This document shows positions 31,061 to 39,836 of a stretch of 64,000 nt of DNA, in pieces. Both the position numbers and the translations under genes were made by a program. Source of the DNA: Paludibacteraceae bacterium (GTDB taxonomy: Bacteria; Bacteroidota; Bacteroidia; Bacteroidales; Paludibacteraceae); NCBI GenBank assembly GCA_017628395.1, contig JAGBZD010000119.1, forward strand, positions 1 to 64,000, in the 5' to 3' direction. The notes under the pieces were generated by a model. That model saw nothing but the letters and a program-made list of their open reading frames with translations. It was not told where the DNA came from and ran no database searches. The first letter of the stretch is position 1; every line of letters starts with the position of its first letter.

Positions 31061-31575
31061 ATCTTTCCACGGTTATGTTCTGACCATTGAACATCACGGA
31101 AATGCACGGAAACATGCGCGGAGCATAGAAAAAATCGTTCAACCAAAGGGATATAAGAAATTTTAACTATCTAAACCAAGAATGTCGATTATGCTGATGG
31201 ATTGTATGTCAGCGAGATATGAGTAGAATAGCCAATGAAAGAACTTTTAGCAAAAGATGCTGTAACAGTGGAACAGTTGAACAGATCTTTCTTAATCCTC
31301 GTCCGTACGCGTACGGGGACGAAAGTATAAAAACATCTGTTCCACTGTTCACCTAAAAAAAATCGTAGGGTGACAAACCGACAAAAATCGCTGATTTCTA
31401 TCGAAACCACTTCGTTACCACTCTGATGTTCCTTTAACAATCATCATCGAGAAGTAATCTGGTTGCGGGGGTGGCGGGAAAGTCAGAGTGCTGACCGAGT
31501 GGTATGCGAAGAAACGAGTGAAATGCAGCAAATACGCACCTTTTTTATCAAAAAATACATTTTTTTCCTAAAAAA
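31061..31575. other. Intergenic stretch without a convincing gene
   Basis: About 500 bases between the glucan locus and the tRNA-Ser promoter. The only structure I see is the nested inverted repeat at 31264-31349. Open frames on either strand have no family features. Confidence 0.6.
31264..31349. repeat. 13-bp inverted repeat around a 14-bp palindrome
   Basis: AACAGTGGAACAG (31264-31276) is perfectly inverted as CTGTTCCACTGTT (31337-31349). Between them lies the perfect palindrome CCGTACGCGTACGG, itself inside an imperfect TCGTCC/GGGGACGA pair. The whole element could form a long stem. It is not flanked by a gene on either side. Confidence 0.75.
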
Positions 31576-31607
31576 TTTGCGTATTTGCATTTTTTGTAGT
31601 ACCTTTG
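31576..31607 (+). promoter_or_regulatory. Promoter of tRNA-Ser
   Basis: TTTG (31576-31579), 20 bases, TACCTTTG (31600-31607). Predicted start near 31614, about 52 bases before the mature tRNA. Confidence 0.87.
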
Positions 31608-31665
31608 CAGGCGCTTTCGAAAAAAAGCATTTCAGACAAAGCATGTCTTATCACGCTGAGGTGTG

Positions 31666-31753
31666 GGGAAGGATGGGTGAGTGGCTGAAACCAACAGTTT
31701 GCTAAACTGTCGTACGGGTAACCGTACCGGGGGTTCGAATCCCCCTCCTTCCG
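31666..31753 (+). tRNA. tRNA-Ser (GCU)
   Basis: An 88-base type II tRNA. The acceptor GGAAGGA pairs with TCCTTCC, the anticodon stem ACAGT/ACTGT holds the loop TTGCTAA (anticodon GCT), there is a long variable arm (GTACGG/CCGTAC), and the T arm GGGGG-TTCGAAT-CCCCC. The discriminator is G and the CCA end is not encoded. Confidence 0.97.
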
Positions 31754-31764
31754 CAGAGTTTTTG

Positions 31765-31801
31765 AAAAACCGAGTCCAAGTTCACTTGAACTCGGTTTTT
31801 T
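31765..31801 (+). terminator. Rho-independent terminator after tRNA-Ser
   Basis: AACCGAGTCCAAG pairs with CTTGAACTCGGTT (one mismatch) around TTCA, followed by TTTTT. It ends the tRNA transcript just before mltG, which starts 56 bases later. Confidence 0.88.
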
Positions 31802-31856
31802 GGAAAAAAGATACATGCGTGAAGACCATGGATTGTTTAGAAAAAACATCTTGATT

Positions 31857-32891
31857 ATGAAAAATGTGAAAAAGATTTTCTTTGTAGCTGCTATCGCTTT
31901 ACTGGTCGTCTTTGTGGGCTTTATAGAGCAGTATTATCGCTTAGAAGTATGTAATTTTGTTAGTCGTGATGGCGAAAGTCATAGCTATTATGTATATCCT
32001 GACATGTCAGCAGATTCGCTATACTGCTTGATGTGTATGGATTATGAAGTGCAGTCGGAGGACGCTTGGCACGCACACAGCAAACATATGCTCTATCAGC
32101 AACCCAAAAAAGGCTACTATCGTTTCCCCGCAGAGATGGGTAATAAACATTTGATCCGTCGTTTGCAGTTGGGCGAAGAGACACCTATTCGTTTGTCCTT
32201 TACGCAAGCCGTGCGTACGCCCGCGCAATTGGCAGGTTTGATGGATAAGAAATTGCTATTAGACTCCGCAGAAGTCCTTGCCCGACTGACCGACAAAACC
32301 TATATGGCAAAATTTGGACTAACACCAGAGACGGCAGTGTGCTTGTTTATTCCGAATACCTACGAGGTGTATTGGACTATTACTCCCGACCAACTGTTTG
32401 CGCGTATGCACAAGGAATATCAACGATTTTGGAACGAAGAGCGTCTTGCCAAAGCCAAGCAAATAGGTTTAACCCCAGTAGAAGTGGCTACATTGGCATC
32501 CATCGTAGCATCGGAAACCAACAGAAAAGAGGAACACCCTACCATAGCATCGCTCTACATTAACCGTCTGCGCAAAGGTATTGCTTTGCAAGCCTGCCCA
32601 ACCGTAATCTTTGCAGTGGGGGACTTCAAGATGCGCCGCGTGCTGAAACGACACCTGAAAATAGATTCACCCTACAATACCTATACCCAGCGTGGTTTGC
32701 CCCCCGGACCTATCCGCTTGGCTCGTCCCGATGTGATTGATTCCGTGCTGAATGCCCCCAAAACGGATTACCTATACATGTGCGCTAATCCCGATTTCTC
32801 GGGTACGCATGTGTTCTCCTCCAGCTACAGCAAACACAGCGCCGTGGCAAGGCAATATCAGCAGGAACTGAATAAAAGAAGGGTGAGATGA
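31857..32891 (+). CDS. mltG: Endolytic murein transglycosylase MltG
   Basis: A 344-residue inner-membrane protein with one N-terminal helix (residues ~7-25) and the YceG/MltG domain in the periplasm. Family motifs are CLFIPNTYEVYW, EVATLASIVASETNRKEE (with the catalytic Glu), LYINRLRKGIALQACPTVIF and RGLPPGPI. MltG cuts nascent glycan strands and sets their length. I start at 31857 (MKNVKKIFF); a TTG or ATG up to 57 bases earlier would add a tail lying in the tRNA terminator region. Confidence 0.92.
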   Translation: MKNVKKIFFVAAIALLVVFVGFIEQYYRLEVCNFVSRDGESHSYYVYPDMSADSLYCLMCMDYEVQSEDAWHAHSKHMLYQQPKKGYYRFPAEMGNKHLIRRLQLGEETPIRLSFTQAVRTPAQLAGLMDKKLLLDSAEVLARLTDKTYMAKFGLTPETAVCLFIPNTYEVYWTITPDQLFARMHKEYQRFWNEERLAKAKQIGLTPVEVATLASIVASETNRKEEHPTIASLYINRLRKGIALQACPTVIFAVGDFKMRRVLKRHLKIDSPYNTYTQRGLPPGPIRLARPDVIDSVLNAPKTDYLYMCANPDFSGTHVFSSSYSKHSAVARQYQQELNKRRVR

Positions 32892-32892
32892 A

Positions 32893-32954
32893 TCCTGCTG
32901 CCGGATACCTGAAGTCAAAGATGATGGGCTTCCGGCTTCTGGCTGCAGGACACC
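32893..32954. repeat. GC-rich CCGGAT/TCCGGCTTCTGG repeat
   Basis: The 78-base gap between mltG and uvrB contains TGCTGCCGGATACCTGAAG and GGCTTCCGGCTTCTGGCTGC, decayed units of the same kind as the 9878-9936 repeat. Confidence 0.55.
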
Positions 32955-32969
32955 AATTATAAATAAAGC

Positions 32970-34985
32970 ATGTACCGCCTTAGTTCTACATACCAGCCCA
33001 TGGGCGACCAGCCCGAAGCTATCCGCCAACTGGTGGACGGCTTGCGTATGGGAGCCGAGGCACAGACATTACTCGGCGTGACAGGTTCGGGTAAGACCTT
33101 CACAATAGCCAATGTGATTGCTCAAGCAAATCGCCCAACCCTGATTCTCAGCCACAACAAGACCCTTGCCGCACAGCTATACAGCGAGATGCGCCAGTTC
33201 TTTCCACACAATGCCGTGGAATACTTCGTTTCGTACTACGACTACTACCAACCCGAAGCCTATATCCCTTCTACCGACACCTATATTGAAAAAGACCTAT
33301 CTATCAACGAAGAGATAGACCGACTGCGACTGAGTGCGATAGCGGCACTGCTGAGCGGACGGAAAGATGTGGTGGTGGTGTCGTCGGTGAGTTGCCTATA
33401 CGGTATTGGCAACCCGCAGGACTTTAGCCAGTCGTGTATAACGGTAGAGAAATACAAGCCCTTCAAAATAGAGGCATTGCTACATGCACTGGTGGAATCG
33501 CAGTATGTGCGCAACGACAATGAACTCACGCGCGGTCGCTTTCGCGTGAAAGGCGACACGGTGGATATAGCCCTCGCATACGCCGATTATGTGTTGCGCA
33601 TTGAGTTCTTTGGCAACGAGATAGACGCTATCACTACACTGGACTTGGTGACGCTGGATGTAATCGATGCGTTTGATACCTATAATATCTATCCTGCTAT
33701 GATCTTCTGTACCAACCCCGACAAGGTGGCGACCGCCATCACGCAAATCAAATTGGACTTGGCTAATCAGGTGATGCATTTCCAAGAGATAGGCGAACCG
33801 CTCTATGCCAAGCGCATAGAGGAACGCGTGAAATATGATTTGGAGATGATACAAGAGTTGGGTTATTGCTCTGGCATTGAGAACTATAGCCGCTATTTTG
33901 ATGGTCGAGAAGCAGGTACACCGCCGTATTGTTTGTTGGATTATTTTCCGAAGGATATGCTGCTGGTGATCGATGAGAGCCATGTCACTGTGCCTCAGAT
34001 TCATGCTATGTTTGGTGGGGATAAAGCGCGCAAAGACAACCTCGTACAATATGGTTTCCGCCTGCCTGCGGCGCGCGATAACCGACCGTTGACCTTTGAT
34101 GAGTTTGAGCAAAAAACAGGACAGACCATCTATGTATCGGCTACGCCTGCGGACTACGAGTTGAAGCGTTCGGAGGGAGTGGTGATAGACCAATTGATTC
34201 GTCCTACGGGTCTGCTGGATCCAGAGATAGAGGTGCGCCCATTGGATCATCAGGTGGATGATTTGATGGAAGAGATACGCCAGCGTGTGGAGCGCGAGGA
34301 GCGTGTGCTGGTGACAACGCTTACCAAACGCATGGCGGAAGAGATGGACGAATACCTACGCCGCTACGGCGTGCGTTCGGCGTATATTCACTCGGATATA
34401 GATACGCTGGAGCGTGTGCAGATTATGGAAGACTTGCGGCGTGGGCTATACGATGTGCTGGTGGGCGTGAACCTATTGCGTGAGGGATTGGACTTACCCG
34501 AAGTGTCGCTGGTGGCTATACTGGATGCCGACAAAGAGGGTTTCTTGCGTGACCATCGTTCGCTGACACAGACAGCAGGTCGTGCTGCACGCCATGTGAA
34601 CGGTCATGTGATCATGTACGCCGACCGTATCACGCGTTCGATGCAGATGACAATCGACGAGACCAACCGTAGGCGTGCCAAGCAGATGGCATACAACGAA
34701 GCGAATAACATTACCCCAACGGCACTGAACAAGAAGATAGAATCCAGTCCGCTGATAGCCCTCATGCGCAAAGAACAAGAGGAACAGAAGGTGCTGGAGA
34801 AGAAGATTCAAGAGGGTTGGAAGACAGCCGCATGGCAGCAATACAATGCCAAGGACTTGCGCAAAGCAATCGACAAACAACGCAAAGCGATGTTGGCAGC
34901 GGCGAAAGACCTCAACTTTGATGTGGCAGCCCGCCTGCGCGATGAACTGCTGCAAATGGAAGATAAATTGCAGGCGATGGGTTAG
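32970..34985 (+). CDS. uvrB: UvrABC system protein B
   Basis: A 671-residue DNA excision repair helicase. Walker A is GVTGSGKTFT (residues ~36-45), the beta-hairpin YYDYYQPEAYIPSTDTYIEK, Walker B DESH (VIDESHVTVPQIHAMF), helicase motifs such as YVSATPADYE and GLDLPEVSLVAILDADKEG, and a C-terminal UVR coiled-coil motif (LRKAIDKQRKAM ... AARLRDELL). UvrB receives damage from UvrA and recruits UvrC. uvrA is in the same window on the other strand. The stop is three bases from the convergent AddB-like gene. Confidence 0.97.
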   Translation: MYRLSSTYQPMGDQPEAIRQLVDGLRMGAEAQTLLGVTGSGKTFTIANVIAQANRPTLILSHNKTLAAQLYSEMRQFFPHNAVEYFVSYYDYYQPEAYIPSTDTYIEKDLSINEEIDRLRLSAIAALLSGRKDVVVVSSVSCLYGIGNPQDFSQSCITVEKYKPFKIEALLHALVESQYVRNDNELTRGRFRVKGDTVDIALAYADYVLRIEFFGNEIDAITTLDLVTLDVIDAFDTYNIYPAMIFCTNPDKVATAITQIKLDLANQVMHFQEIGEPLYAKRIEERVKYDLEMIQELGYCSGIENYSRYFDGREAGTPPYCLLDYFPKDMLLVIDESHVTVPQIHAMFGGDKARKDNLVQYGFRLPAARDNRPLTFDEFEQKTGQTIYVSATPADYELKRSEGVVIDQLIRPTGLLDPEIEVRPLDHQVDDLMEEIRQRVEREERVLVTTLTKRMAEEMDEYLRRYGVRSAYIHSDIDTLERVQIMEDLRRGLYDVLVGVNLLREGLDLPEVSLVAILDADKEGFLRDHRSLTQTAGRAARHVNGHVIMYADRITRSMQMTIDETNRRRAKQMAYNEANNITPTALNKKIESSPLIALMRKEQEEQKVLEKKIQEGWKTAAWQQYNAKDLRKAIDKQRKAMLAAAKDLNFDVAARLRDELLQMEDKLQAMG

Positions 34986-34988
34986 CGA

Positions 34989-37586
34989 TTATTTACACAA
35001 CGCAAAGAACGCACAGGACTGACAGCGTTGTGTTTGTTCGGTAGGCATAAAGGGTATGGCAGCGTTGTGAATTTCTTGTAATAAGGTTGAAAGCCCCTCT
35101 AAAAACGCTGTCTCCGTTTCAGTATCAAAGACAAATTCAGTTTCCCCAGTAGCGTGAATGAGCGTATTCACATCTTCGGATTTCGACATGCCTCGTGCAG
35201 GATATATGTGTGGCGCAAGGCATGTGCTGCTATTCATGTAGGATGGCTTTTGTTGGTTGAGTAGCCAGCAATAGAGTAGGGTCTGCAATGCCTTATCTTG
35301 ATTTTCCGTGCGATGGAAAACATGCTCCATATCACGGTATTCTACTTGTGCTTTGCCCGTCTTGTAGTCTATAACGCGCAAGGTGTTGCCTTGTTTATCA
35401 ATGCGGTCAATAAAACCATAGAAAGGCACTACGCCCACTTGTGGTACATTGAGTTGTCCTTGCACTTTCTGTTCGCTGTCAAGGTAGGTGAAAGGTGCTT
35501 GTAGCTTGTCGTATGCCAATATGTTGCGTACATAATTCTGTACAACATAGCGTGCAAGGCAATCGTTGCGTATCGCATCAATGGGCAGTTCGTCCCATTT
35601 GTCATCAGTGAGTGCATCGATGATGGATTGTATGTCGGATGCTGTCACGGTTAGGTTGGCATAGGGGGCATATAGTGTTTGCATCACCTCGTGCAATACG
35701 GTTCCAATTGTTGCGTCTGAAGCGGTAACATCTTCTTCCTGCTTGGGCTCGTGTATGCCTCGCACATAGCGGTAGTAGAATTGCTTTTGGCAGAATAGAT
35801 AGGAGTTCATCGCCGAAGCAGAGAACCCGCGTTGGCGAATCTGAGATAGTTGGTCTAAAACAAGGGCGTCTTTGGTGACCTCAATGGCTTTTTTTGTAGG
35901 TGTGGATAGTGGACTCACGACACTCACTTGCTCGATGTTGACGCCGTATTGCCATTGCAGTTGGTAGAAATAGCGCGACACCTCGCCAGAGTGTTGGTCA
36001 TCGGCTACGGCATTGGTGATGAACCATACGCGTTTGGCGTAGGACAGCATACGATAGAAATTGTATGCAAAAATAGCATCCTGCCTCTCGGGGGTAGGCA
36101 GTCCAAATCCGCGGCGCAGGATATATGGTATAAAACTATTATTGTGTGCGCGACCCGGATAGAGGTCGTCGTTGAAGCCCGTGATGATGAGGTTGTCGAA
36201 GTCCAGCGCGCGTGTCTCCAGCACACCCATGACCTGCAAGCCGTCTAAAGGTTCGCCCGTGTAGGGAATGGTGCTTTGCATGGTCAGCATACGCAGTATC
36301 TGCATGACCGCCTCGGCAGAGATAGTGAGTTGAGGATATTGCGCCAGTGCATGCTCTGTCATATCCAACGCCTTGGTGAGCAGATAGCATGCTTCGCTGT
36401 TGGCAGGTATGCGCATGTCGCAGAGGCGTTGGCGCAAGGCAGCTATCATTTCTTCGCCAGTTGCAGGCATGGGTGAGAAGTATTGCTCGGGGTAGGCAAT
36501 GGGCATATACAACTCCGAAGCGCGCAGCGGGTAGCCCATGGTGACATTGATCTTCTGCACCCCCTCAGGGAAACAGTCGAGCAGCGGAATGAGCAGTTGC
36601 TCATCGGGCAGTACGACCGCCGTGCGTGTGTAGTCGGTGGTCCGTGGCGTATCCTTGGGATAGAGTTCGTTCAACACATGATACACCTCGCGTGCTTCGC
36701 CCACGGTGGAGTCCACCGATAGGAGGGTGATCGTAGGGCGCTCGGTGTTGGTGCGATGAGGCACTTGGTATCGCGAAGGGAAAGTGCGCAGGTTATCCTC
36801 GCGGAAGAGCGAAGCGCGGTTCTCTGGGTCGGAAAGATAGGTGTCCTCGTAGTCGAAATAGAAGTCGGCACTACCGCGGTCGCGAAGATGAATGAGCAAC
36901 TGGCGCTCCGACTCGGTGAGGGCATTGAAGCCCACAAACACATAGTGCTGCTCAAATGCGCTATCGGGTATCTGCTGCCAATGCTCCAGCACATGGCGAT
37001 GGAGCATGCCTTCGTAAGCCAGTTGATCGGACAGGAGACTATCGCGTAGCCCTTGATAGAGTGGATAGAGCAATTCCCATGTACGAATGAAACGGTGGTG
37101 CAATGGGTTGTCGTTTTTGTCGGTAGAGGCATAAAAGTCGCCCCAGAACTTCTTGATAGCATTGCGTTGCTTGTCGGTCAGCGATAGGTAATGCTCGTCG
37201 ATGTCGTGCACATCTTTGACTGCCTCGTATAGAGCTTCTACATTGGAAACGAGGTGGTTATCTATCTCTGAGAAGTCTGCCAACATCATCTTGCCCCAAT
37301 GCAAGAACTGTTCTAATGGGTCTGGGTCGGGGCGTAGGTCACGATACAAGGCATATAGTCGTATGAGCAGGGTGAGTTGGTCGGCGACACGCAGATTGGA
37401 AAGGGAGCGGAAGCACTCGTTGATCGTCATTACGCGGGGCGAGAAAATGGGCTTATCCAAAGCTTGCCCTAAGTTTCGGCGGAAGAATAGTCCTGCACGG
37501 CGGTTGGGGAATACGAAAGTGTATTCCGACAAACGGTTGCCCACCTCATGGGCAAAGACTTGTGCTAATCGTTGTAAGTAGGACAT
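34989..37586 (-). CDS. AddB-like PD-(D/E)XK exonuclease subunit
   Basis: An 865-residue protein resembling the AddB/RexB subunit of double-strand break resection complexes. The N-terminal two thirds are a helicase-like scaffold (TFVFPNRRAGLFFRR, YVFVGFNALTESERQLL). The C-terminal nuclease domain has GTVLHEVMQTL, FYGFIDRIDKQG and VIDYKTGKAQ. A cysteine in YLFCQKQFYYRY plus the final CQSCAFFALC (C-x2-C-x5-C) match the iron-sulfur staple of AddB. No addA lies next to it in the window. Confidence 0.87.
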   Translation of the reverse strand: MSYLQRLAQVFAHEVGNRLSEYTFVFPNRRAGLFFRRNLGQALDKPIFSPRVMTINECFRSLSNLRVADQLTLLIRLYALYRDLRPDPDPLEQFLHWGKMMLADFSEIDNHLVSNVEALYEAVKDVHDIDEHYLSLTDKQRNAIKKFWGDFYASTDKNDNPLHHRFIRTWELLYPLYQGLRDSLLSDQLAYEGMLHRHVLEHWQQIPDSAFEQHYVFVGFNALTESERQLLIHLRDRGSADFYFDYEDTYLSDPENRASLFREDNLRTFPSRYQVPHRTNTERPTITLLSVDSTVGEAREVYHVLNELYPKDTPRTTDYTRTAVVLPDEQLLIPLLDCFPEGVQKINVTMGYPLRASELYMPIAYPEQYFSPMPATGEEMIAALRQRLCDMRIPANSEACYLLTKALDMTEHALAQYPQLTISAEAVMQILRMLTMQSTIPYTGEPLDGLQVMGVLETRALDFDNLIITGFNDDLYPGRAHNNSFIPYILRRGFGLPTPERQDAIFAYNFYRMLSYAKRVWFITNAVADDQHSGEVSRYFYQLQWQYGVNIEQVSVVSPLSTPTKKAIEVTKDALVLDQLSQIRQRGFSASAMNSYLFCQKQFYYRYVRGIHEPKQEEDVTASDATIGTVLHEVMQTLYAPYANLTVTASDIQSIIDALTDDKWDELPIDAIRNDCLARYVVQNYVRNILAYDKLQAPFTYLDSEQKVQGQLNVPQVGVVPFYGFIDRIDKQGNTLRVIDYKTGKAQVEYRDMEHVFHRTENQDKALQTLLYCWLLNQQKPSYMNSSTCLAPHIYPARGMSKSEDVNTLIHATGETEFVFDTETETAFLEGLSTLLQEIHNAAIPFMPTEQTQRCQSCAFFALCK

Positions 37587-37587
37587 T

Positions 37588-37640
37588 GTGTTTGGTGTTT
37601 AGTGTTTAGCGGCCGCAGTGCTACTGTTTAGTGTTTGGAT
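37588..37640. repeat. GTTTAGTGTTTGG oligomer repeat overlapping the antiporter stop
   Basis: GTGTTTGGTGTTTAGTGTTT and, about 15 bases on, GTTTAGTGTTTGG. The second unit encodes the last residues (NTKQ) and the stop of the antiporter gene on the minus strand. Confidence 0.6.
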
Positions 37641-39498
37641 ATATTGATTCCCATATCTTGCGCAAGAATCGTTTTACACGCGAAATGATAGACCAAGTCG
37701 TACTGGCTGGTGGAATCTCCATGAGCAGTGTGTCCATATCGGGTCCGCCAGTGAGCTGTTCTGGGTAAACGACCATCGAACTGAAGTGTGTGAAATGCTC
37801 GGTGAGCATGGTAGGAATACGCTCAAAGAGAGGGTTGTAGCTGGCTGTGGATTTGCGCGAAGACAGCAGCACCAGCATATCGTTTTCCACTATTGTTTGC
37901 GAGATGATGCCGACTTCTTCCCATCCGTCCATATTGCGGAACGCAGCGCGCAGGTACTTGCCAGGGCGACGGCACATGGTTTGCAATGCTACTTGCGTAT
38001 CGGAGTGGGCGTAGAACACCACTTTAGCACCCAACTCGCCTGCCAAACGGCGCACGAGACCAAAGCAGGTGATGAAGTCGCGCTCCTTCTCGGCATAGCG
38101 TGGAACGGCTACCACAAGGCGGTTGATGGTGTTGATGGGTTGCACTTCATTATACACAATCACGGACTTGCTGGTGTGTTCTACCATGTTTGAGACATCC
38201 AGCCAGTCGGCAGACTGCTTGATTTCGATATTATCCAGCGAAGCCATCTCGCCTATCTCACGCAGCGTAGGGCGTAAGTCTTTACCAACGGAAGTGAGCA
38301 ACCAATAGTCGTCCTCGTGGTCAGATTCGAGTTTGGCACTCTCTTGCAGAGCCAACTCCTTAGCGGCATGCTCGGATATGAAACTGGCAGTGGTACACAG
38401 CACCAAGATCATAAGGACAGACGCATTCAGCACATCCGAAGATAGGAGCCCCATTTGGTAGGCAATCGTAACAATCGCCAATGTGCCAGCTGCAGTAGCA
38501 TGAGAAAGACCAAAAACGAGTTGTCGCTCGTGTTTGGAGAAACGGAAGACGACTTGCGCTATCCAAGCCGAGAGACTCTTGCCAATCAACTTGGTGATGA
38601 TCATCACAAGGGCTATTGTCAAGGTGGTCCAGCCACTCCAGAAAGCATGGATATCAATCATCAAACCAACGCTGATGAGGAATAATGGCACGAAGATGCT
38701 ATTGCCAACGAAGTTGATACGGTTCATGAGTGGCGAACGGTTGGGTAGCAAGCGATTGAGCGAGACACCACAAAGGAAGGCACCTAAGATACCCTCAAGA
38801 CCAGCTAAGTCGGCGAGTAATGCGCTGCCTACCAGCATTAGCATCACGACCATAAACTCGGAGATAGGGTCGCGATAGCGCTTGAAGAACATACGCGCAA
38901 AGCGGGGGAAGAGCCATAGTACGCTGAATAGGAAGATAGCCACTAAGGATAATTGTATAGCATACTCCGTGATACTCTGTGCCGAACGGCTCCAGCCTTC
39001 TACGATAGCCAACACGATGAGTGACAGGATGATAGCCACCATGGTGGCTCCCACCGTGATATTGACTGCCACATTCTTTTGCACGCCATAGCGACTGACA
39101 ATAGGATAGGTCATCAGGGTATGACTACCATACATCGCGCCTAACAACAGACTGGGCAGCCAACCATAGGGGAGCAGGTAGCGGCTGGTGATAAGACCCA
39201 AACCAAAAGGAATGAAGAATGTACACAGTCCAAAGAAGAGAGAGCGATACTTGTATTGCTTGAAGTCGTTGATGTCGATTTCACTACCCGATTGGAACAT
39301 GATATACAGCATGCCCAGCGAGCCGAGAATCTTGATAGTGGGTGTCTGTCCTGCTACTCCCAATACCGATGGTCCTATCACAATACCCGCCAAGATAAAA
39401 CCCACAATACTGGGCACATGAATCTTGCGACACACGATAGGCACAAACCAAATAATGCCAATGACAAGGGTGAGTATGAGGAGAGGTGATAAATTCAT
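37621..39498 (-). CDS. CPA2-family cation:proton antiporter
   Basis: A 625-residue protein with an N-terminal Na+/H+ exchanger domain of ~12 helices (residues ~1-385; GFILAGIVIGPSVLG, GAFLCGVSLNRLLP, VFGLSHATAAGTLA) and a ~230-residue cytoplasmic region that looks like tandem USP-type domains (VVAVPRYAEKERDF). It exchanges Na+ or K+ for protons. I start at 39498 (MNLSPLLILT), 19 bases after the -7 box; the seven extra residues of the longer frame start right at the promoter. Confidence 0.88.
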   Translation of the reverse strand: MNLSPLLILTLVIGIIWFVPIVCRKIHVPSIVGFILAGIVIGPSVLGVAGQTPTIKILGSLGMLYIMFQSGSEIDINDFKQYKYRSLFFGLCTFFIPFGLGLITSRYLLPYGWLPSLLLGAMYGSHTLMTYPIVSRYGVQKNVAVNITVGATMVAIILSLIVLAIVEGWSRSAQSITEYAIQLSLVAIFLFSVLWLFPRFARMFFKRYRDPISEFMVVMLMLVGSALLADLAGLEGILGAFLCGVSLNRLLPNRSPLMNRINFVGNSIFVPLFLISVGLMIDIHAFWSGWTTLTIALVMIITKLIGKSLSAWIAQVVFRFSKHERQLVFGLSHATAAGTLAIVTIAYQMGLLSSDVLNASVLMILVLCTTASFISEHAAKELALQESAKLESDHEDDYWLLTSVGKDLRPTLREIGEMASLDNIEIKQSADWLDVSNMVEHTSKSVIVYNEVQPINTINRLVVAVPRYAEKERDFITCFGLVRRLAGELGAKVVFYAHSDTQVALQTMCRRPGKYLRAAFRNMDGWEEVGIISQTIVENDMLVLLSSRKSTASYNPLFERIPTMLTEHFTHFSSMVVYPEQLTGGPDMDTLLMEIPPASTTWSIISRVKRFLRKIWESIYPNTKQ

Positions 39499-39516
39499 GG
39501 TTTCCGTTTTCGGGTG

Positions 39517-39548
39517 CAAAATTACAAAAAAAAATGCACATACGCAAA
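39517..39548 (-). promoter_or_regulatory. Promoter of the antiporter gene
   Basis: On the minus strand TTTG (39545-39548), 20 bases, TAATTTTG (39517-39524). The leader would be only about 12 bases, so translation must start with very little upstream sequence. Confidence 0.82.
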
Positions 39549-39695
39549 TCCATGGGCAAGAAAACTATGTTTGCGGGTATAGATTAGGTGTTATAGGACA
39601 AAATTGTTCTTTCATATAACGGCGAATTGAACGAATTTTCAACAACATTGCAAAGCACCCCAATAAATTGAAACTGCGAAAAAAATCGCTCTTTT
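39549..39695. other. Part of a 338-base gap, no gene seen
   Basis: Between the two divergent promoters I see no coding frame with recognisable features and no strong repeat; the DNA is AT-rich. Confidence 0.6.
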
Positions 39696-39727
39696 CTTGC
39701 ACAATTCAGAAAAATATAGTACCTTTG
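39696..39727 (+). promoter_or_regulatory. Promoter of the PEGA/SUMF1 gene
   Basis: CTTG (39696-39699), 20 bases, TACCTTTG (39720-39727). Predicted start near 39734 gives a leader of about 100 bases, longer than the others in this window and holding a hairpin. Confidence 0.85.
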
Positions 39728-39783
39728 CGAGTTGAATGTAAAAACAAGATAAATGTTTTTTGAAGACAACATAAACAACATTT

Positions 39784-39806
39784 CGCTCACCCAACATTGG
39801 TGAGCG
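39784..39806 (+). promoter_or_regulatory. Leader hairpin before the PEGA/SUMF1 gene
   Basis: CGCTCACC (39784-39791) and GGTGAGCG (39799-39806) form a perfect 8-bp stem around a 7-base loop, about 50 bases after the predicted transcription start and 30 bases before the ATG. No T-run follows, so it is more likely an RNA stability or translation element than a terminator. Confidence 0.6.
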
Positions 39807-39836
39807 ACAGGAATTTTGGATTAACAACCACAGTAT

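Noticed and set aside
31189..31440. 83-residue minus-strand frame in the gap
   Set aside because: It covers the nested inverted repeat and shows no family features, no leader and no promoter.
31463..31705. 80-residue plus-strand frame ending in GRMGEWLKPTVC
   Set aside because: It runs through the promoter into the tRNA-Ser gene; the ending is the translated 5' half of the tRNA, a well-known false gene.
31568..31849. 93-residue minus-strand frame with EGDSNPRYGYPYDSL
   Set aside because: It is the antisense reading of tRNA-Ser and its terminator, a common false annotation.
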